Assembly: GCF_002086635.1 (NCBI RefSeq)
Contig: NZ_MVHD01000005.1
Span: 1 to 64,000 of the forward strand
From: Mycobacterium alsense
GTDB lineage: Bacteria; Actinomycetota; Actinomycetes; Mycobacteriales; Mycobacteriaceae
Direction: 5' to 3'
Length of the DNA: 64,000 nt
How positions within the stretch are numbered: position 1 is the stretch's first letter; each line of letters opens with the position of its first letter. Positions 1-9,960 of this stretch are shown piece by piece. The notes beneath the pieces were generated by a model that made no database searches, had not been told where the DNA came from, and was given only the letters and a program-made list of their open reading frames with translations. The translations under genes and the position numbers were made by a program.

Positions 1-1017
1 GGAGGGTCGGGGCCCACCGCCGCGACGCGGTCGCTGGTGACGCCGACCACCCAGATCGCGGGGGCCGGGGTGCTGGGCAACGATCGGCGGCCCGACGAGT
101 CGTGCGCGCGCGACGCCGCCCCGGCCGACGAGGGTCCCGCGACGCGGCAGGCCCGCAACGCGGCCGGCGTCACCCCGGACACGGTCACGGTCCCCGCCGA
201 GGCGCGGCGCATCGTGGTGCTCTCCGGGGACCAGCTCGACGCGCTGTGCGCGCTGGGCCTGCAGTCGCGGGTCGTCGCCGCGGCGCTGCCCGACGGGGCG
301 GCGGGCCAGCCGTCGTACCTGGGCAACGCGGTGCGCGGCGTGCCGGGCGCCGGCACCCGCACCAACCCCGACCTGGGGGCCGTCGCCGCGGCCCACCCCG
401 ACCTGATCCTGGGGTCGCAGGGCCTGACCCCGAAGCTGTATCCGCAGCTCGCCGCGATCGCCCCGACGGTGTTCACCGCCGCCCCGGGCGCGGCCTGGCA
501 GGACAACCTGCGCGGCGTCGGGGCCGCCACCGCCCGCGGCGGCGCCGTCGACGCGTTGCTCGGCGGCTTCACGCAGCGCGCCACCCGGATCGGGGCCACG
601 CACGACGCGTCGCACTTCCAGGCGTCGATCGTGCGGCTGACCACCGACACGATCCGGGTGTACGGGGCCGACAACTTCCCGGCCAGCGTGCTCGGCGCCG
701 TCGGGGTGGAGCGCCCGGCCGGCCAGCGGTTCACCGACAAGCCCTACATCGAGATCGCCGCCACCGACGCCGACCTCGCGAAAAACCCCGATCTCTCGGC
801 GGCCGACGCCGACGTCGTCTACGTGTCGTGCGCCGGCCCGGCCGCCGCGGAGCGCGCCGCCACCGTGCTGGACAGCAACCCCTGGCGCAAGCTGTCGGCC
901 AACCGCGACAACCGCGTGTACGTGGTCAACGACGAGATATGGCAGACCGGCGAGGGCCTGATCGCGGCCCGCGGCATCGTCGACGACCTGCGGCTGGTCA
1001 ACGCCCCGATCAACTGA
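1..1017 (+). CDS. fecB: FecB-like siderophore-binding periplasmic lipoprotein (5' end cut by window)
   Basis: The frame is open to base 1, so the start, signal peptide and lipobox lie outside the window; a GTG at 37 is only an internal candidate. The visible product is about 338 residues of a type III substrate-binding protein of the FecB/BtuF class. The landmark is the IVVLSGDQLDALCALGL start of the first lobe, followed by LILGSQGLTPKLYPQL and, near the end, NPWRKLSANRDNRVYVVND, the usual last strand of these proteins. Such proteins bind ferric siderophores on the outer face of the membrane for an ABC importer. The order fecB then adhC matches M. tuberculosis Rv3044-Rv3045 by recall. No transporter subunits are visible here. 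The family is confident; the exact ligand is not readable from sequence. Confidence 0.88.
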   Translation, partial: GGSGPTAATRSLVTPTTQIAGAGVLGNDRRPDESCARDAAPADEGPATRQARNAAGVTPDTVTVPAEARRIVVLSGDQLDALCALGLQSRVVAAALPDGAAGQPSYLGNAVRGVPGAGTRTNPDLGAVAAAHPDLILGSQGLTPKLYPQLAAIAPTVFTAAPGAAWQDNLRGVGAATARGGAVDALLGGFTQRATRIGATHDASHFQASIVRLTTDTIRVYGADNFPASVLGAVGVERPAGQRFTDKPYIEIAATDADLAKNPDLSAADADVVYVSCAGPAAAERAATVLDSNPWRKLSANRDNRVYVVNDEIWQTGEGLIAARGIVDDLRLVNAPIN

Positions 1018-1056
1018 GCGGCGCTGAAGATCACACCCGTCCGGTTAGCCGAAAAC

Positions 1057-1073
1057 GTTTACCCTAGCTAAAC
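1057..1073 (+). promoter_or_regulatory. Imperfect palindrome upstream of adhC
   Basis: GTTTA-CCCTAGC-TAAAC has perfect 5-bp outer arms and lies 43 bp before the adhC start, between fecB and adhC. It resembles a repressor operator. The regulator is unknown; an iron-type (IdeR/Fur-like) site was considered but the match is weak. Confidence 0.35.
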
Positions 1074-1115
1074 TTTTTGGGGACTGGACTGCACAGAGGG
1101 ATTCAAGGGATAAGC

Positions 1116-2156
1116 ATGAGCACTGTTTTGGCGTACGCCGCGACGTCGGCGACGGCACCGCTGACCAAGACCACGATCACGCGCCGCGACCCCGGCCCGC
1201 GCGACGTGGCGATCGACATCAAGTTTGCCGGCATCTGCCACTCCGACATCCACACCGCCAAGGGCGAGTGGGGCCAACCCAACTACCCCGTGGTCGTCGG
1301 CCACGAGATCGCCGGCGTGGTGACCGAGGTGGGCTCCGAGGTCACCAAGTACAAGGTGGGCGACCACGTCGGGGTGGGCTGCATGGTCAACTCCTGCGGC
1401 GAGTGCAGCAGCTGCCTGGCCGGCCTCGAGCAGTACTGCAAACGCGACCCGGTGTTCACCTACAACTCGATCGACAAGGACGGCTCGGTCACCCAGGGCG
1501 GCTACAGCCAGGCGATCGTCGTCGACGAGAACTTCGTGTTGCGCATCCCCGACTCGCTGCCGCTGGACAAGGCGGCGCCGCTGCTGTGCGCGGGCATCAC
1601 GCTCTACTCCCCGCTGAGGCACTGGAAGGCCGGCAAGACCACCCGGCTGGCGATCATCGGCCTGGGCGGCCTGGGGCACATGGGCGTCAAGCTGGGGGCC
1701 GCGATGGGCGCCGAGGTGTCGGTGCTGTCGCAGTCGCTGAAGAAGATGGAGGACGGGCTGCGCCTGGGCGCCAGCCACTACTACGCGACCTCCGACCGGC
1801 AGACCTTCCGCCAGTTGCGCGGCAGCTTCGACCTGATGCTCAACACCGTGTCGGCCAACCTGAAACTCGGCGACTACCTCAACCTGCTCGACGTGGACGG
1901 GACGCTGGTCGAGTTGGGCATCCCCGAGCACCCGATGGAGGTGCCGGCGTTCCCGCTGGCGCTGGCGCGCCGCAGCCTGTCCGGGTCGAACATCGGCGGC
2001 ATCGCCGAGACCCAGGAGATGCTGGACTTCTGCGCCGACCACGGCGTGACCCCGGAAATCGAGGTCATCGAGCCCGACTACATCAACGAGGCCTACGAGC
2101 GCGTGCTCGCCAGCGACGTGCGCTACCGCTTCGTCATCGACATCTCGAAGCTGTAG
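1116..2156 (+). CDS. adhC: Zinc-dependent NADP alcohol dehydrogenase AdhC
   Basis: 346 residues, MDR/cinnamyl-alcohol dehydrogenase class, interconverting alcohols and aldehydes with NADP(H). CGICHSD-type catalytic zinc binding appears as AGICHSD, followed by GHEIAGVV. The structural zinc site shows as the cysteine run CGECSSC with a later C. The Rossmann motif [11 protein letters not shown] is near the middle. I chose the ATG at 1116 because the family starts MSTV-like there and a purine-rich GAGGGATTCAAGGGA precedes it; an upstream TTG at 1077 would add an unrelated 13-residue tail. It follows fecB after about 100 bp containing a palindrome, so it likely has its own promoter. By recall this is the Rv3045 orthologue, associated with lipid aldehyde metabolism; substrate preference is not visible here. 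Confidence 0.9.
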   Translation: MSTVLAYAATSATAPLTKTTITRRDPGPRDVAIDIKFAGICHSDIHTAKGEWGQPNYPVVVGHEIAGVVTEVGSEVTKYKVGDHVGVGCMVNSCGECSSCLAGLEQYCKRDPVFTYNSIDKDGSVTQGGYSQAIVVDENFVLRIPDSLPLDKAAPLLCAGITLYSPLRHWKAGKTTRLAIIGLGGLGHMGVKLGAAMGAEVSVLSQSLKKMEDGLRLGASHYYATSDRQTFRQLRGSFDLMLNTVSANLKLGDYLNLLDVDGTLVELGIPEHPMEVPAFPLALARRSLSGSNIGGIAETQEMLDFCADHGVTPEIEVIEPDYINEAYERVLASDVRYRFVIDISKL

Positions 2157-2160
2157 CGGC

Positions 2161-2520
2161 TCAAGCCGATTCGGAACCCGCCGCTTCGCCGTTGGTGGGC
2201 AGCGTGGCACCCGCGAGCGGCCATCCCGCGGCGGCCAGCCTGGCGGCCACCCGTGCGACGTTCTCGGGGCCGGCGTCGCGCTGCGTCACCCCGGAGATGA
2301 AATCGGCGATCACGTCGCGGTCGATCTCCTTGCCCGGCGCGACCTCTTCGTCGACGGCGTCGACGACCTGCTTGATCTGGTCCTCGGTCAGCGGCGTGCT
2401 GCGCAGCAACTCCAGCAGCGGCAGCCGGTCGGGTCCGGGAACGCCGTCGGGGTAGCCGCACTGCAGCCACCGGATCACCGAACGGAAGAACGCGGCCGTG
2501 GAGGATGGGGTTATCGCCAC
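2161..2520 (-). CDS. DUF3349-family small protein
   Basis: 119 residues, GTG start. It resembles M. tuberculosis Rv3046c: a compact helical protein with an FFRSVIRWLQCGYPDGVPGPD N-terminal segment, a central LRSTPLTEDQIKQVV helix and a C-terminal DAGPENVARVAARLAAAGWPLA segment. No catalytic motif, signal peptide or membrane segment is visible. The function of DUF3349 is unknown. The gene converges on adhC with a 4-bp gap. It probably follows nrdF2 on the same strand with an 86-bp gap, so co-transcription is possible but unproven. Confidence 0.8.
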   Translation of the reverse strand: MAITPSSTAAFFRSVIRWLQCGYPDGVPGPDRLPLLELLRSTPLTEDQIKQVVDAVDEEVAPGKEIDRDVIADFISGVTQRDAGPENVARVAARLAAAGWPLAGATLPTNGEAAGSESA

Positions 2521-2606
2521 GCCCTAAGTGTCACGGGTGCGGGGCGGCGGCGCCACCGGGACATCCCCCGATCGGCACAATTCACGCGCCGTTCATCGCC
2601 GCAGGG

Positions 2607-3593
<987 letters not shown>

Positions 3594-3630
3594 TCACCGG
3601 AAGGTTTTGCCTAAGAACTTGAGACTTCAA

Positions 3631-3678
3631 ACACTACCCCTGGGGTACGACAAGGCGGCGGAACACAAGAAGTTGTGT
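3631..3678 (-). promoter_or_regulatory. Tandem NrdR-like boxes upstream of nrdF2
   Basis: Box 1 (3631-3646) is ACACTACCCCTGGGGT. Box 2 (3663-3678) is ACACAAGAAGTTGTGT, inside a perfect 7+4+7 palindrome at 3662-3679. Their centres are 32 bp apart, about three helical turns, the spacing known for NrdR box pairs. Both are about 50-100 bp before the nrdF2 start. Confidence 0.65.
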
Positions 3679-3755
3679 TTGCCGTGTCGCGCCTCGCCCG
3701 GCTCGCCGAACGTGCGGCGCGCCCTTCGCGCCCCCTTTTCAGCCGCCGCCAGCCC

Positions 3756-3773
3756 ATGTACCATTTGGTACAT
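3756..3773 (+). promoter_or_regulatory. Operator-like palindrome overlapping a leaderless start
   Basis: ATGTACCA-TT-TGGTACAT is a perfect 8+2+8 inverted repeat that runs into the ATG at 3772. TACCAT within it (3759-3764) is a -10 element placed 7 nt before that ATG. A repressor here would block RNA polymerase directly. The TetR gene at 4202 in the same operon is the obvious candidate. Confidence 0.6.
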
Positions 3774-4218
3774 GATTACCGAGGACAGTGTCGAGATCGA
3801 CGCCCCGCCGCAGCTGGTATGGGAGGTGTTCAGCGACGTCGAGCGCTGGCCCGAGTGGACGGCGTCGGTGACGTCGCTGGCCGCCGTCGACGGGCCCGGG
3901 CTCGCGGTCGGCAAACGCTTCGCGATCAAGCAGCCCCGCATGTCGAAGCTGGTGTGGCAGGTCACCGAGGTCGAACCCGGCTCGTCGTGGACGTGGGTGC
4001 AGCGCGCGCCGGGCGCGTCGACCAGCGCCCGCCACGACGTCATCCCGCGGCCCGGCAGCCGCACCCTGGTGCGCCAGCGGCTCGACCAGCGCGGCGTGCT
4101 CGGCGGCCTCGTCGCACGGCTCATGGGGCCGATGACCAAGCGCTACCTCAAACTCGAGGCCGAAGGGCTCAAGGCCCGGTCTGAGCAACTCAGCCGGGCC
4201 GATGGCTCGCACCCCTGA
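3772..4218 (+). CDS. SRPBCC (START-like) polyketide cyclase/dehydrase-family protein
   Basis: 148 residues. The N-terminal SVEIDAPPQLVWEVFSDVERWPEW is the signature of the SRPBCC hydrophobic-pocket fold, and WQVTEVEPGSSWTWVQRAPG follows. Members bind lipids or small hydrophobic ligands; no enzyme activity can be assigned. I chose the ATG at 3772 because a -10 hexamer lies 7 nt upstream, predicting a leaderless mRNA, and the fold begins at once. It overlaps the next gene (TetR) by 17 bp, so the two are an operon and the ligand of one may be linked to the other. The upstream palindrome suggests autoregulation by that TetR. Confidence 0.8.
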   Translation: MITEDSVEIDAPPQLVWEVFSDVERWPEWTASVTSLAAVDGPGLAVGKRFAIKQPRMSKLVWQVTEVEPGSSWTWVQRAPGASTSARHDVIPRPGSRTLVRQRLDQRGVLGGLVARLMGPMTKRYLKLEAEGLKARSEQLSRADGSHP

Positions 4219-4750
4219 CACGCAACGGCGCAGGCAGCTCCTCGACGCGCTGGTCGACGAGTTCGCCGCGGGCGGGGTCGGCGACCGTTCGCTGCGCGAC
4301 GTGGCCGCCGCCGTCGGCACCAGCCACCGAATGTTGCTGCACCACTTCGGGTCTCGCGAGGACCTGCTCGTCGCGATCGTCGAGGAGGTCGAGAGCCGCC
4401 AGATGGCGCTCCTGCCCGACCTGCCGACCACTCCGGCCGAGAGCTTCGCCGCCATGTGGTCCCACCTGCGCCAACCCGAACTGCGCCAGGCCGAGCGTCT
4501 GTTCTTCGAGTGCTACGCCCGCGCCGCCCAGGGCGAAAAGCCTTTCGCCCGAATGGTTCCCGGCGCCGTCGACGGCTGGCTGCGCGAGGTCAAGGACCTA
4601 GAAACCGATGCCGACGGTCCCGTCGACCCTGCGCTGGCGAGGCTCGGGCTGGCCGTGATCCGTGGCCTGCTACTGGATCTCGTAGCCACCGACGACGACG
4701 CCGGGGTCGACGCGGCCGCGCGCGCCTTCGCGGCGCTGCTCAGCCGCTGA
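4202..4750 (+). CDS. TetR-family regulator
   Basis: 182 residues. The N-terminal HTH region runs LLDALVDEFAAGGVGDRSLRDVAAAVGTSHRMLLHHFGSREDL, the typical TetR DNA-binding helix set (roughly residues 12-55). The C-terminal ligand domain is not recognisable further. It overlaps the SRPBCC gene by 17 bp and is translated from the same message. The probable operator is the 18-bp palindrome at 3756-3773. The effector is unknown; a lipid or aromatic ligand is only a guess from the SRPBCC partner. Confidence 0.85.
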   Translation: MARTPDTQRRRQLLDALVDEFAAGGVGDRSLRDVAAAVGTSHRMLLHHFGSREDLLVAIVEEVESRQMALLPDLPTTPAESFAAMWSHLRQPELRQAERLFFECYARAAQGEKPFARMVPGAVDGWLREVKDLETDADGPVDPALARLGLAVIRGLLLDLVATDDDAGVDAAARAFAALLSR

Positions 4751-4776
4751 TTTTCGGATTGATTCCTACCGGTGCT

Positions 4777-5235
4777 TCAGCCGGTGGTGTGGACGATCAG
4801 GACGTCGGTCTTGACCTTGCGGGAGACCTCCGACGGGACCGATCCGAGCAGCCGCCCGGCGACGCTGCTGAGCCCGACGTTGCCGACGACCAGCAGGTCG
4901 GCACGGACCTCCTCGGCGAGCTGCACCAGCACGTTGATGGGGGCGCCGGCGATCGACCTCTCCTCCACGTTGTGGGCCCCCGCCTGGTGCGCCCGTTCCC
5001 TGGCGTTCTGCAGGATCGCGTAGTAGGGGGCCTCGCCTACCGTCCGATAGTCCTGGCCGTGGTCGCTGCCCGGCGGGATGGCGTAGCGGCCGCGTTCCTG
5101 GGGGACGGGGAGATGCGCCGTCACGACTATCAGTTTCGCGCCGTGATCCGCGGCGATCTCGGCCGCGCGGTCCACCGCGCGCAGCGACGAGTCCGAGCCA
5201 TCGGTGCCGACCACGACGGTCTGATAGACGCTCAT
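4777..5235 (-). CDS. Universal stress protein (Rv1636-like)
   Basis: 152 residues. The UspA fold is evident: YQTVVVGTDGSDSSLRAVDRAA at the start and VGNVGLSSVAGRLLGSVPSEV (the G-2x-G-9x-G(S/T) nucleotide-binding loop) near the end, then VLIVHTT. Such proteins bind ATP or cAMP; by recall the closest M. tuberculosis protein is Rv1636, a cAMP-binding Usp. I start at MSVYQT because the family begins there and the 11 extra upstream residues look non-native. It converges on the TetR gene and probably has its own promoter. Its specific stress signal is not visible. Confidence 0.88.
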   Translation of the reverse strand: MSVYQTVVVGTDGSDSSLRAVDRAAEIAADHGAKLIVVTAHLPVPQERGRYAIPPGSDHGQDYRTVGEAPYYAILQNARERAHQAGAHNVEERSIAGAPINVLVQLAEEVRADLLVVGNVGLSSVAGRLLGSVPSEVSRKVKTDVLIVHTTG

Positions 5236-5286
5236 TTCCCTGACACTGTAACGCCCGGCGGCGGCCAAATCCCCACCCGAATGGGC

Positions 5287-6852
5287 TCAGCTTTGCGCGG
5301 CGGTCGCGCGCCGCCCGGCGCGTGAGCCCTCGCCGACCCCGAAGAACTGGTACTCCTCGGGCTTGACCGAACGGGTCGCGCGCCAGTACTCCCAGGTGTA
5401 GCCGCCCCACAGCACGGTGTTGCGGCCGTGCTCGTCGAGGTACCAGCTGCTGCAGCCGCCGCTGTTCCACACCGACGGCCCCAGCCTGCGCTGCAGCTCG
5501 TCGTTGAAACGGTCCTGCGCCTCGCGGGTCGGGGCCAGCGCCTGCGCGCCCATCTTGTCGCAGGTCTTGATCGCGTCGGCGACGTAGTGGATCTGGGATT
5601 CGATCATGAACACCACGGAGTTGTGCCCCAGCCCGGTGTTGGGCCCCAGCAGGAAGAACAGGTTGGGCACGTCGGCGACGGTGATCCCGCGGTGCGCGCC
5701 GATGCCCTCGCGGTTCCAGCGGTCGACCAGATCCTCGCCGTGGCGGCCCTTGATCTGGACGTAGGTGTAGGAGTCGGTGACGTGGAAGCCGGTGGCGTAG
5801 ACGATCACGTCCACCTTGCGCTCCCGCCCGTCGGCGGTGACGATCCCGTCGGGCGTGATCCGGGTGATGCCCTCGGTGACCAGTTGGGTCTTCGGGTCCG
5901 CGACGGCGCCGTAGTAGGTGGAGGAGTTGAGGATTCGCTTGCAGCCGATGCGGTAGTGCGGGGTCAGCTTGCGGCGCAGCTCGCGGTCCTTGACCGAGCG
6001 CCGAATGTTGTATTTGGCGTAGGCCTCGATGATTTTCAGCGCGCCCGGACGCTTGGTCATGCCGAAAGCCAGCGCCTCCTGGCCCCAGTAGATGGCCAGG
6101 CGCAGCGCCTGGCGCAGCCCGGGGACGTTCTCCATCGCCCGAAGCAGCGCGGCGGGGAATTCGGGGTTGGAGCGCGGCACCACCCACGGCGGGGTGCGCT
6201 GGTAGAGCTGAAGTTCGGCGACCTGCCCGACGATCTCCGGAACGATCTGGATCGCGCTGGCGCCGGTCCCGATCACCGCCACCCGCTTGCCGGTGAGGTC
6301 CACGCTGTGGTCCCACTCCGCGGAATGGAAAGCGGCGCCACGAAATTCGTCACGTCCCTCGAAATCGGGGATGGACGGGATGTGCAGCGCGCCGGCCCCC
6401 GAGATCAGGAACTGGCCGACGTATTCGCGCCCGTCGGTGGTGAACACGTGCCAGCGGTGCTCGTCGTCGTCCCAGTGGCCGCGGTCGACCAGCGAGTTGA
6501 ACTCGATGAAGCGGCGCAGCCCGTACTTCTCGGTGACCCCCTTGAGGTAGTCCCAGATCTCGGGCTGGTAGGAGAACGGGTTCTTCCAGTCCGGCTTGGG
6601 CTCGAACGAGAACGAGTAGAGGTGCGACGGGATGTCGCACGCGCAGCCGGGGTAGCTGTTGTCGCGCCAGGTGCCGCCGATGTCGTCGGCCTTCTCCAGG
6701 ATGACGAAGTCCACGCTTTGCTTCTGCAGCTCGATGGCCATGCCCAGCCCGGAGAACCCGGTCCCGATGATGATGGCGCGGGTGTGCACCGGTGGGGGCG
6801 CCTCGGGCCCCGGCACGGGGTCGGCTTTGGTTTGTGTCATCGCATCGGTCAC
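5287..6852 (-). CDS. Flavin-containing (Baeyer-Villiger-type) monooxygenase
   Basis: 521 residues with GTG start and an AGGAAG site 11 nt upstream (an ATG lies 4 codons in). FAD site AIIIGTGFSGLG near residue 30, NADPH site VAVIGTGASAIQIVPE near 195, and between them the Baeyer-Villiger-like fingerprint FRGAAFHSAEWD. The order and length match recalled Rv3049c. It should oxygenate ketones, or N/S-containing substrates, using FAD, NADPH and O2; the substrate is unknown. The TetR gene immediately upstream on the same strand and a palindrome at 6883-6902 suggest local control. Confidence 0.9.
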   Translation of the reverse strand: MTDAMTQTKADPVPGPEAPPPVHTRAIIIGTGFSGLGMAIELQKQSVDFVILEKADDIGGTWRDNSYPGCACDIPSHLYSFSFEPKPDWKNPFSYQPEIWDYLKGVTEKYGLRRFIEFNSLVDRGHWDDDEHRWHVFTTDGREYVGQFLISGAGALHIPSIPDFEGRDEFRGAAFHSAEWDHSVDLTGKRVAVIGTGASAIQIVPEIVGQVAELQLYQRTPPWVVPRSNPEFPAALLRAMENVPGLRQALRLAIYWGQEALAFGMTKRPGALKIIEAYAKYNIRRSVKDRELRRKLTPHYRIGCKRILNSSTYYGAVADPKTQLVTEGITRITPDGIVTADGRERKVDVIVYATGFHVTDSYTYVQIKGRHGEDLVDRWNREGIGAHRGITVADVPNLFFLLGPNTGLGHNSVVFMIESQIHYVADAIKTCDKMGAQALAPTREAQDRFNDELQRRLGPSVWNSGGCSSWYLDEHGRNTVLWGGYTWEYWRATRSVKPEEYQFFGVGEGSRAGRRATAAQS

Positions 6853-6882
6853 GCTGGATCGGTCTTCCTATTAGTTATGCAA

Positions 6883-6902
6883 ATACCCAGTACCCAGGGT
6901 AT
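6883..6902 (-). promoter_or_regulatory. Operator-like palindrome upstream of the monooxygenase
   Basis: ATACCC-AGTACCCA-GGGTAT has perfect 6-bp arms and contains the tighter TACCC-A-GGGTA (6891-6901). It lies about 31-50 bp before the monooxygenase start and just beyond the TetR stop codon, the right place for repression of the monooxygenase by that TetR. Confidence 0.5.
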
Positions 6903-6922
6903 CGGATATGTCAACGCGGGGC

Positions 6923-7672
6923 TCAGCTGGCGGCGGGGTTGCTGGGCACCACGCTGTGGATGGGCTGGTCGGGGTCCATCGTGATGCCGAGCGCCTCGGC
7001 GGTGCCGACGATGACGCCCATCATGATGGTGGTCAGGTGGGCGACGAATCGGTCGCGCGGCATGCGCCGGGGGCTGTCGGCGTCGGGCCCGAGCCACCAT
7101 TCGGTGGCCGAGGCGGCCGAGCCGAACGCGGTGTGCCCGGCAAGCTCGATCGCCGCGTGGTCGAGCTCCATCTCGCGCAGCTCGTTGTCGAACATGTCGG
7201 CCACGGCCAGGGTGATGCCGCGGCCCTCCTCGAGGATCTTCGGGCTGGCCGGGGAGCGGCCCTCGATGAAAACCCGCAGCACGTTCGGGTGCTCGTCGAC
7301 GAGGTTGACGTACTCCTCGACGGCGCGCCGGACCACCTCGCGCGACGAGTCGGTCTTGAGGTCGATGGATGGGAAGATCGCCGCCCACAACATGTCGCGC
7401 AGGCGCTCCCCGATCGCCTGGAACAGGTCGGATTTGTCGTGGAAGTGCCGGTAGATCTTCGGCTTGGCGGTGCCGGCCTCCTCGGCGATCTCGCGTACGC
7501 TCAGCTCGGGCCCGAGCCGGTCGATGGCGCGGAACGCCGCATCGACGATCTCGCCGCGCACCTTCTTGCGGTGTTCGCGCCAGCGTTCGCTGCGAGCGTC
7601 GACCTTGACCCCGGGCTTCGCGCTGGGGTGGGGCCGAGCGGTCCGCGGCATTCTCACCACATCAAGCACCAT
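6923..7672 (-). CDS. TetR-family regulator (Rv3050c-like)
   Basis: 249 residues. DNA-binding helices: EIVDAAFRAIDRLGPELSVREIAEEAGTAKPKIYRHFHDKSDLF at roughly residues 40-85. I chose the ATG at 7672 (MVLDVVR) because it matches the remembered orthologue length (about 246) and the 25 upstream residues of the longest frame look like intergenic sequence. Downstream on the same strand is the Baeyer-Villiger-like enzyme, with a palindrome in the 70-bp gap, so it probably regulates that gene. The ligand domain gives no clue to the effector. Confidence 0.88.
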   Translation of the reverse strand: MVLDVVRMPRTARPHPSAKPGVKVDARSERWREHRKKVRGEIVDAAFRAIDRLGPELSVREIAEEAGTAKPKIYRHFHDKSDLFQAIGERLRDMLWAAIFPSIDLKTDSSREVVRRAVEEYVNLVDEHPNVLRVFIEGRSPASPKILEEGRGITLAVADMFDNELREMELDHAAIELAGHTAFGSAASATEWWLGPDADSPRRMPRDRFVAHLTTIMMGVIVGTAEALGITMDPDQPIHSVVPSNPAAS

Positions 7673-7794
7673 ACCGCGCAGGCGCCGCTGACCAGGGCAG
7701 ACCGAAGCCCCGGAACCCCGCCCAGTGTGCATTTCGCGACGCGACACGCCGCGAACCCGTCGCAGGGTTCACACTCGCACCCGCTGCGCAGCGG

Positions 7795-9960
7795 TCACAG
7801 CATGCAGGAGACGCAGCCCTCGACCTCGGTGCCCTCCAGCGCCATCTGGCGTAGCCGGATGTAGTACAGCGTCTTGATGCCCTTGCGCCAGGCGTAGATC
7901 TGTGCCTTGTTCACGTCGCGGGTGGTGGCGGTGTCCTTGAAGAACAGCGTCAGCGAAAGCCCTTGGTCCACATGCTGAGTGGCCGCGGCGTAGGTGTCGA
8001 TGATCTTCTCGTAGCCGATCTCGTAGGCGTCCTGGTAGTACTCCAGGTTGTCGTTGGTCATGTACGGCGCCGGGTAGTAGACCCGGCCGATCTTGCCTTC
8101 CTTGCGGATCTCGACCTTCGACACGATCGGGTGAATCGAGCTCGTGGAGTGGTTGATGTAGGAGATCGATCCGGTCGGCGGCACCGCCTGCAGGTTCTGG
8201 TTGTAGATGCCGTGCGCCTGCACCGACTCCTTGAGCCGGCGCCAGTCGTCCTGGGTCGGGATGCGGATCCCCGCGTCGGCGAACAGCTGACGCACCTTGT
8301 CGGTCGCCGGCTCCCACACCTGGTCGATGTACTTGTCGAAGAACTCCCCCGACGCGTACTTGGAACGTTCGAAACCCTTGAAGTGGGTGCCGCGTTCGAT
8401 CGCGATGCGGTTGGAGGCGCGCAGCGCGTGGTAGAGCACCGTGTAGAAGTAGATGTTGGTGAAATCCACGCCCTCTTCGGACCCGTAGAAGATGCGCTCG
8501 CGGGCCAGGTAGCCGTGCAGGTTCATCTGCCCGAGGCCGATCGCGTGGGAGTCGTTGTTGCCCTGCTCGATTGACGGCACCGACGTGATGTGGGTCTGGT
8601 CGCTGACGGCGGTCAGCGCGCGGATGGCCACCTCGATGGTTTGGGCGAAGTCCGGCGAGTCCATCGTCTTGGCGATGTTCAGCGAACCCAGGTTGCACGA
8701 AATGTCCTTGCCCACTTTGGCATACGAGAGGTCGTCGTTGAACAGCGACGGCGTGGACACCTGCAGGATTTCCGAGCACAGGTTCGAGTGCGTGATCTTG
8801 CCCTCGATGGGGTTGGCCCGGTTCACCGTGTCCTCGAACATGATGTAGGGGTAGCCGGACTCGAACTGCAGCTCGGCCAGCGTCTGGAAGAATTCCCGGG
8901 CCTTTATCTTGGTCTTGCGGATGCGCGCGTCGTCGACCATCTCGTAGTACTTCTCGGTCACCGAGATGTCGGCGAACGGCACGCCGTAGACCCGCTCCAC
9001 GTCGTAGGGCGAGAACAGGTACATATCCTCGTTCTTCTTGGCCAGCTCGAAGGTGATGTCGGGGATCACCACGCCCAAACTCAGCGTCTTGATCCGGATC
9101 TTCTCGTCGGCGTTCTCCCGCTTGGTGTCCAGGAAGCGGTAGATGTCGGGGTGATGGGCGTGCAGGTACACCGCGCCGGCGCCCTGCCGCGCGCCCAGCT
9201 GGTTGGCGTAGGAGAACGAGTCCTCCAGCAGCTTCATGATCGGGATGACGCCCGAGGACTGGTTCTCGATGTTCTTGATCGGCGCGCCGTGCTCGCGAAT
9301 GTTGCTCAGCAGCAACGCGACTCCCCCGCCGCGCTTGGACAGCTGCAGCGCGGAGTTGATCGAGCGCCCGATCGACTCCATGTTGTCCTCGATGCGAAGG
9401 AGGAAGCAGCTCACCGGCTCGCCGCGCTGCTTCTTGCCCGAGTTCAAAAACGTCGGGGTGGCCGGCTGGAAGCGGCCCTCGATGATCTCGTCGACCAGCT
9501 TCTCGGCCAGCCCGGTGTCTCCGGCGGCCAGCGCCAGCGCGACCATCACGACACGGTCCTCGAAGCGCTCCAGGTAACGCTTCCCGTCGAAGGTTTTCAG
9601 CGTGTAGGAGGTGTAGTACTTGAACGCGCCGAGAAACGTGGGGAAGCGGAACTTCTTGGCGTAGGCCCGATCCAGCAGCTCCTTGACGAAGTTGCGCGAG
9701 TACTGGTCCAAAACCTCACGCTCGTAATAGTTCTCGCGGATCAGGTAGTCGAGCTTCTCGTCCTGGTTGTGGAAGAAGACGGTGTTCTGGTTGACGTGCT
9801 GCAAAAAGTACTGGCGCGCCGCGAGAACGTCCTTGTCGAACTGAATCTTGCCGTCGGCGTCGTACAGATTCAGCATCGCGTTCAGCGCGTGGTAGTCCGT
9901 TTCGTCGGGCAACACATGAGCGCCGGCGGTTACAGGCTCTGCAGCGACGGTTGGGGGCAC
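7795..9960 (-). CDS. nrdE: Ribonucleotide reductase class Ib large subunit NrdE
   Basis: 721 residues. It reduces ribonucleoside diphosphates using thiyl-radical chemistry, with electrons from NrdH. Visible landmarks: [21 protein letters not shown] and, later, [19 protein letters not shown] active-site cysteine motifs (here [12 protein letters not shown]), [11 protein letters not shown], and the C-terminal redox pair GCVSCML. I set the start at GTG 9960 because GGAAGGA lies 8-9 nt upstream; an extended frame reaching 10059 only reads through nrdI. It overlaps nrdI by 31 bp, so translation of the two is coupled in the nrdHIE operon. It lacks the N-terminal ATP cone, as expected for class Ib. 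Confidence 0.96.
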   Translation of the reverse strand: MPPTVAAEPVTAGAHVLPDETDYHALNAMLNLYDADGKIQFDKDVLAARQYFLQHVNQNTVFFHNQDEKLDYLIRENYYEREVLDQYSRNFVKELLDRAYAKKFRFPTFLGAFKYYTSYTLKTFDGKRYLERFEDRVVMVALALAAGDTGLAEKLVDEIIEGRFQPATPTFLNSGKKQRGEPVSCFLLRIEDNMESIGRSINSALQLSKRGGGVALLLSNIREHGAPIKNIENQSSGVIPIMKLLEDSFSYANQLGARQGAGAVYLHAHHPDIYRFLDTKRENADEKIRIKTLSLGVVIPDITFELAKKNEDMYLFSPYDVERVYGVPFADISVTEKYYEMVDDARIRKTKIKAREFFQTLAELQFESGYPYIMFEDTVNRANPIEGKITHSNLCSEILQVSTPSLFNDDLSYAKVGKDISCNLGSLNIAKTMDSPDFAQTIEVAIRALTAVSDQTHITSVPSIEQGNNDSHAIGLGQMNLHGYLARERIFYGSEEGVDFTNIYFYTVLYHALRASNRIAIERGTHFKGFERSKYASGEFFDKYIDQVWEPATDKVRQLFADAGIRIPTQDDWRRLKESVQAHGIYNQNLQAVPPTGSISYINHSTSSIHPIVSKVEIRKEGKIGRVYYPAPYMTNDNLEYYQDAYEIGYEKIIDTYAAATQHVDQGLSLTLFFKDTATTRDVNKAQIYAWRKGIKTLYYIRLRQMALEGTEVEGCVSCML

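Noticed and set aside
102..1067. Arg-rich 321-residue frame overlapping fecB
   Set aside because: Shadow of fecB in another frame; composition is the usual Arg/Gly/Pro pattern of out-of-frame GC-rich DNA.
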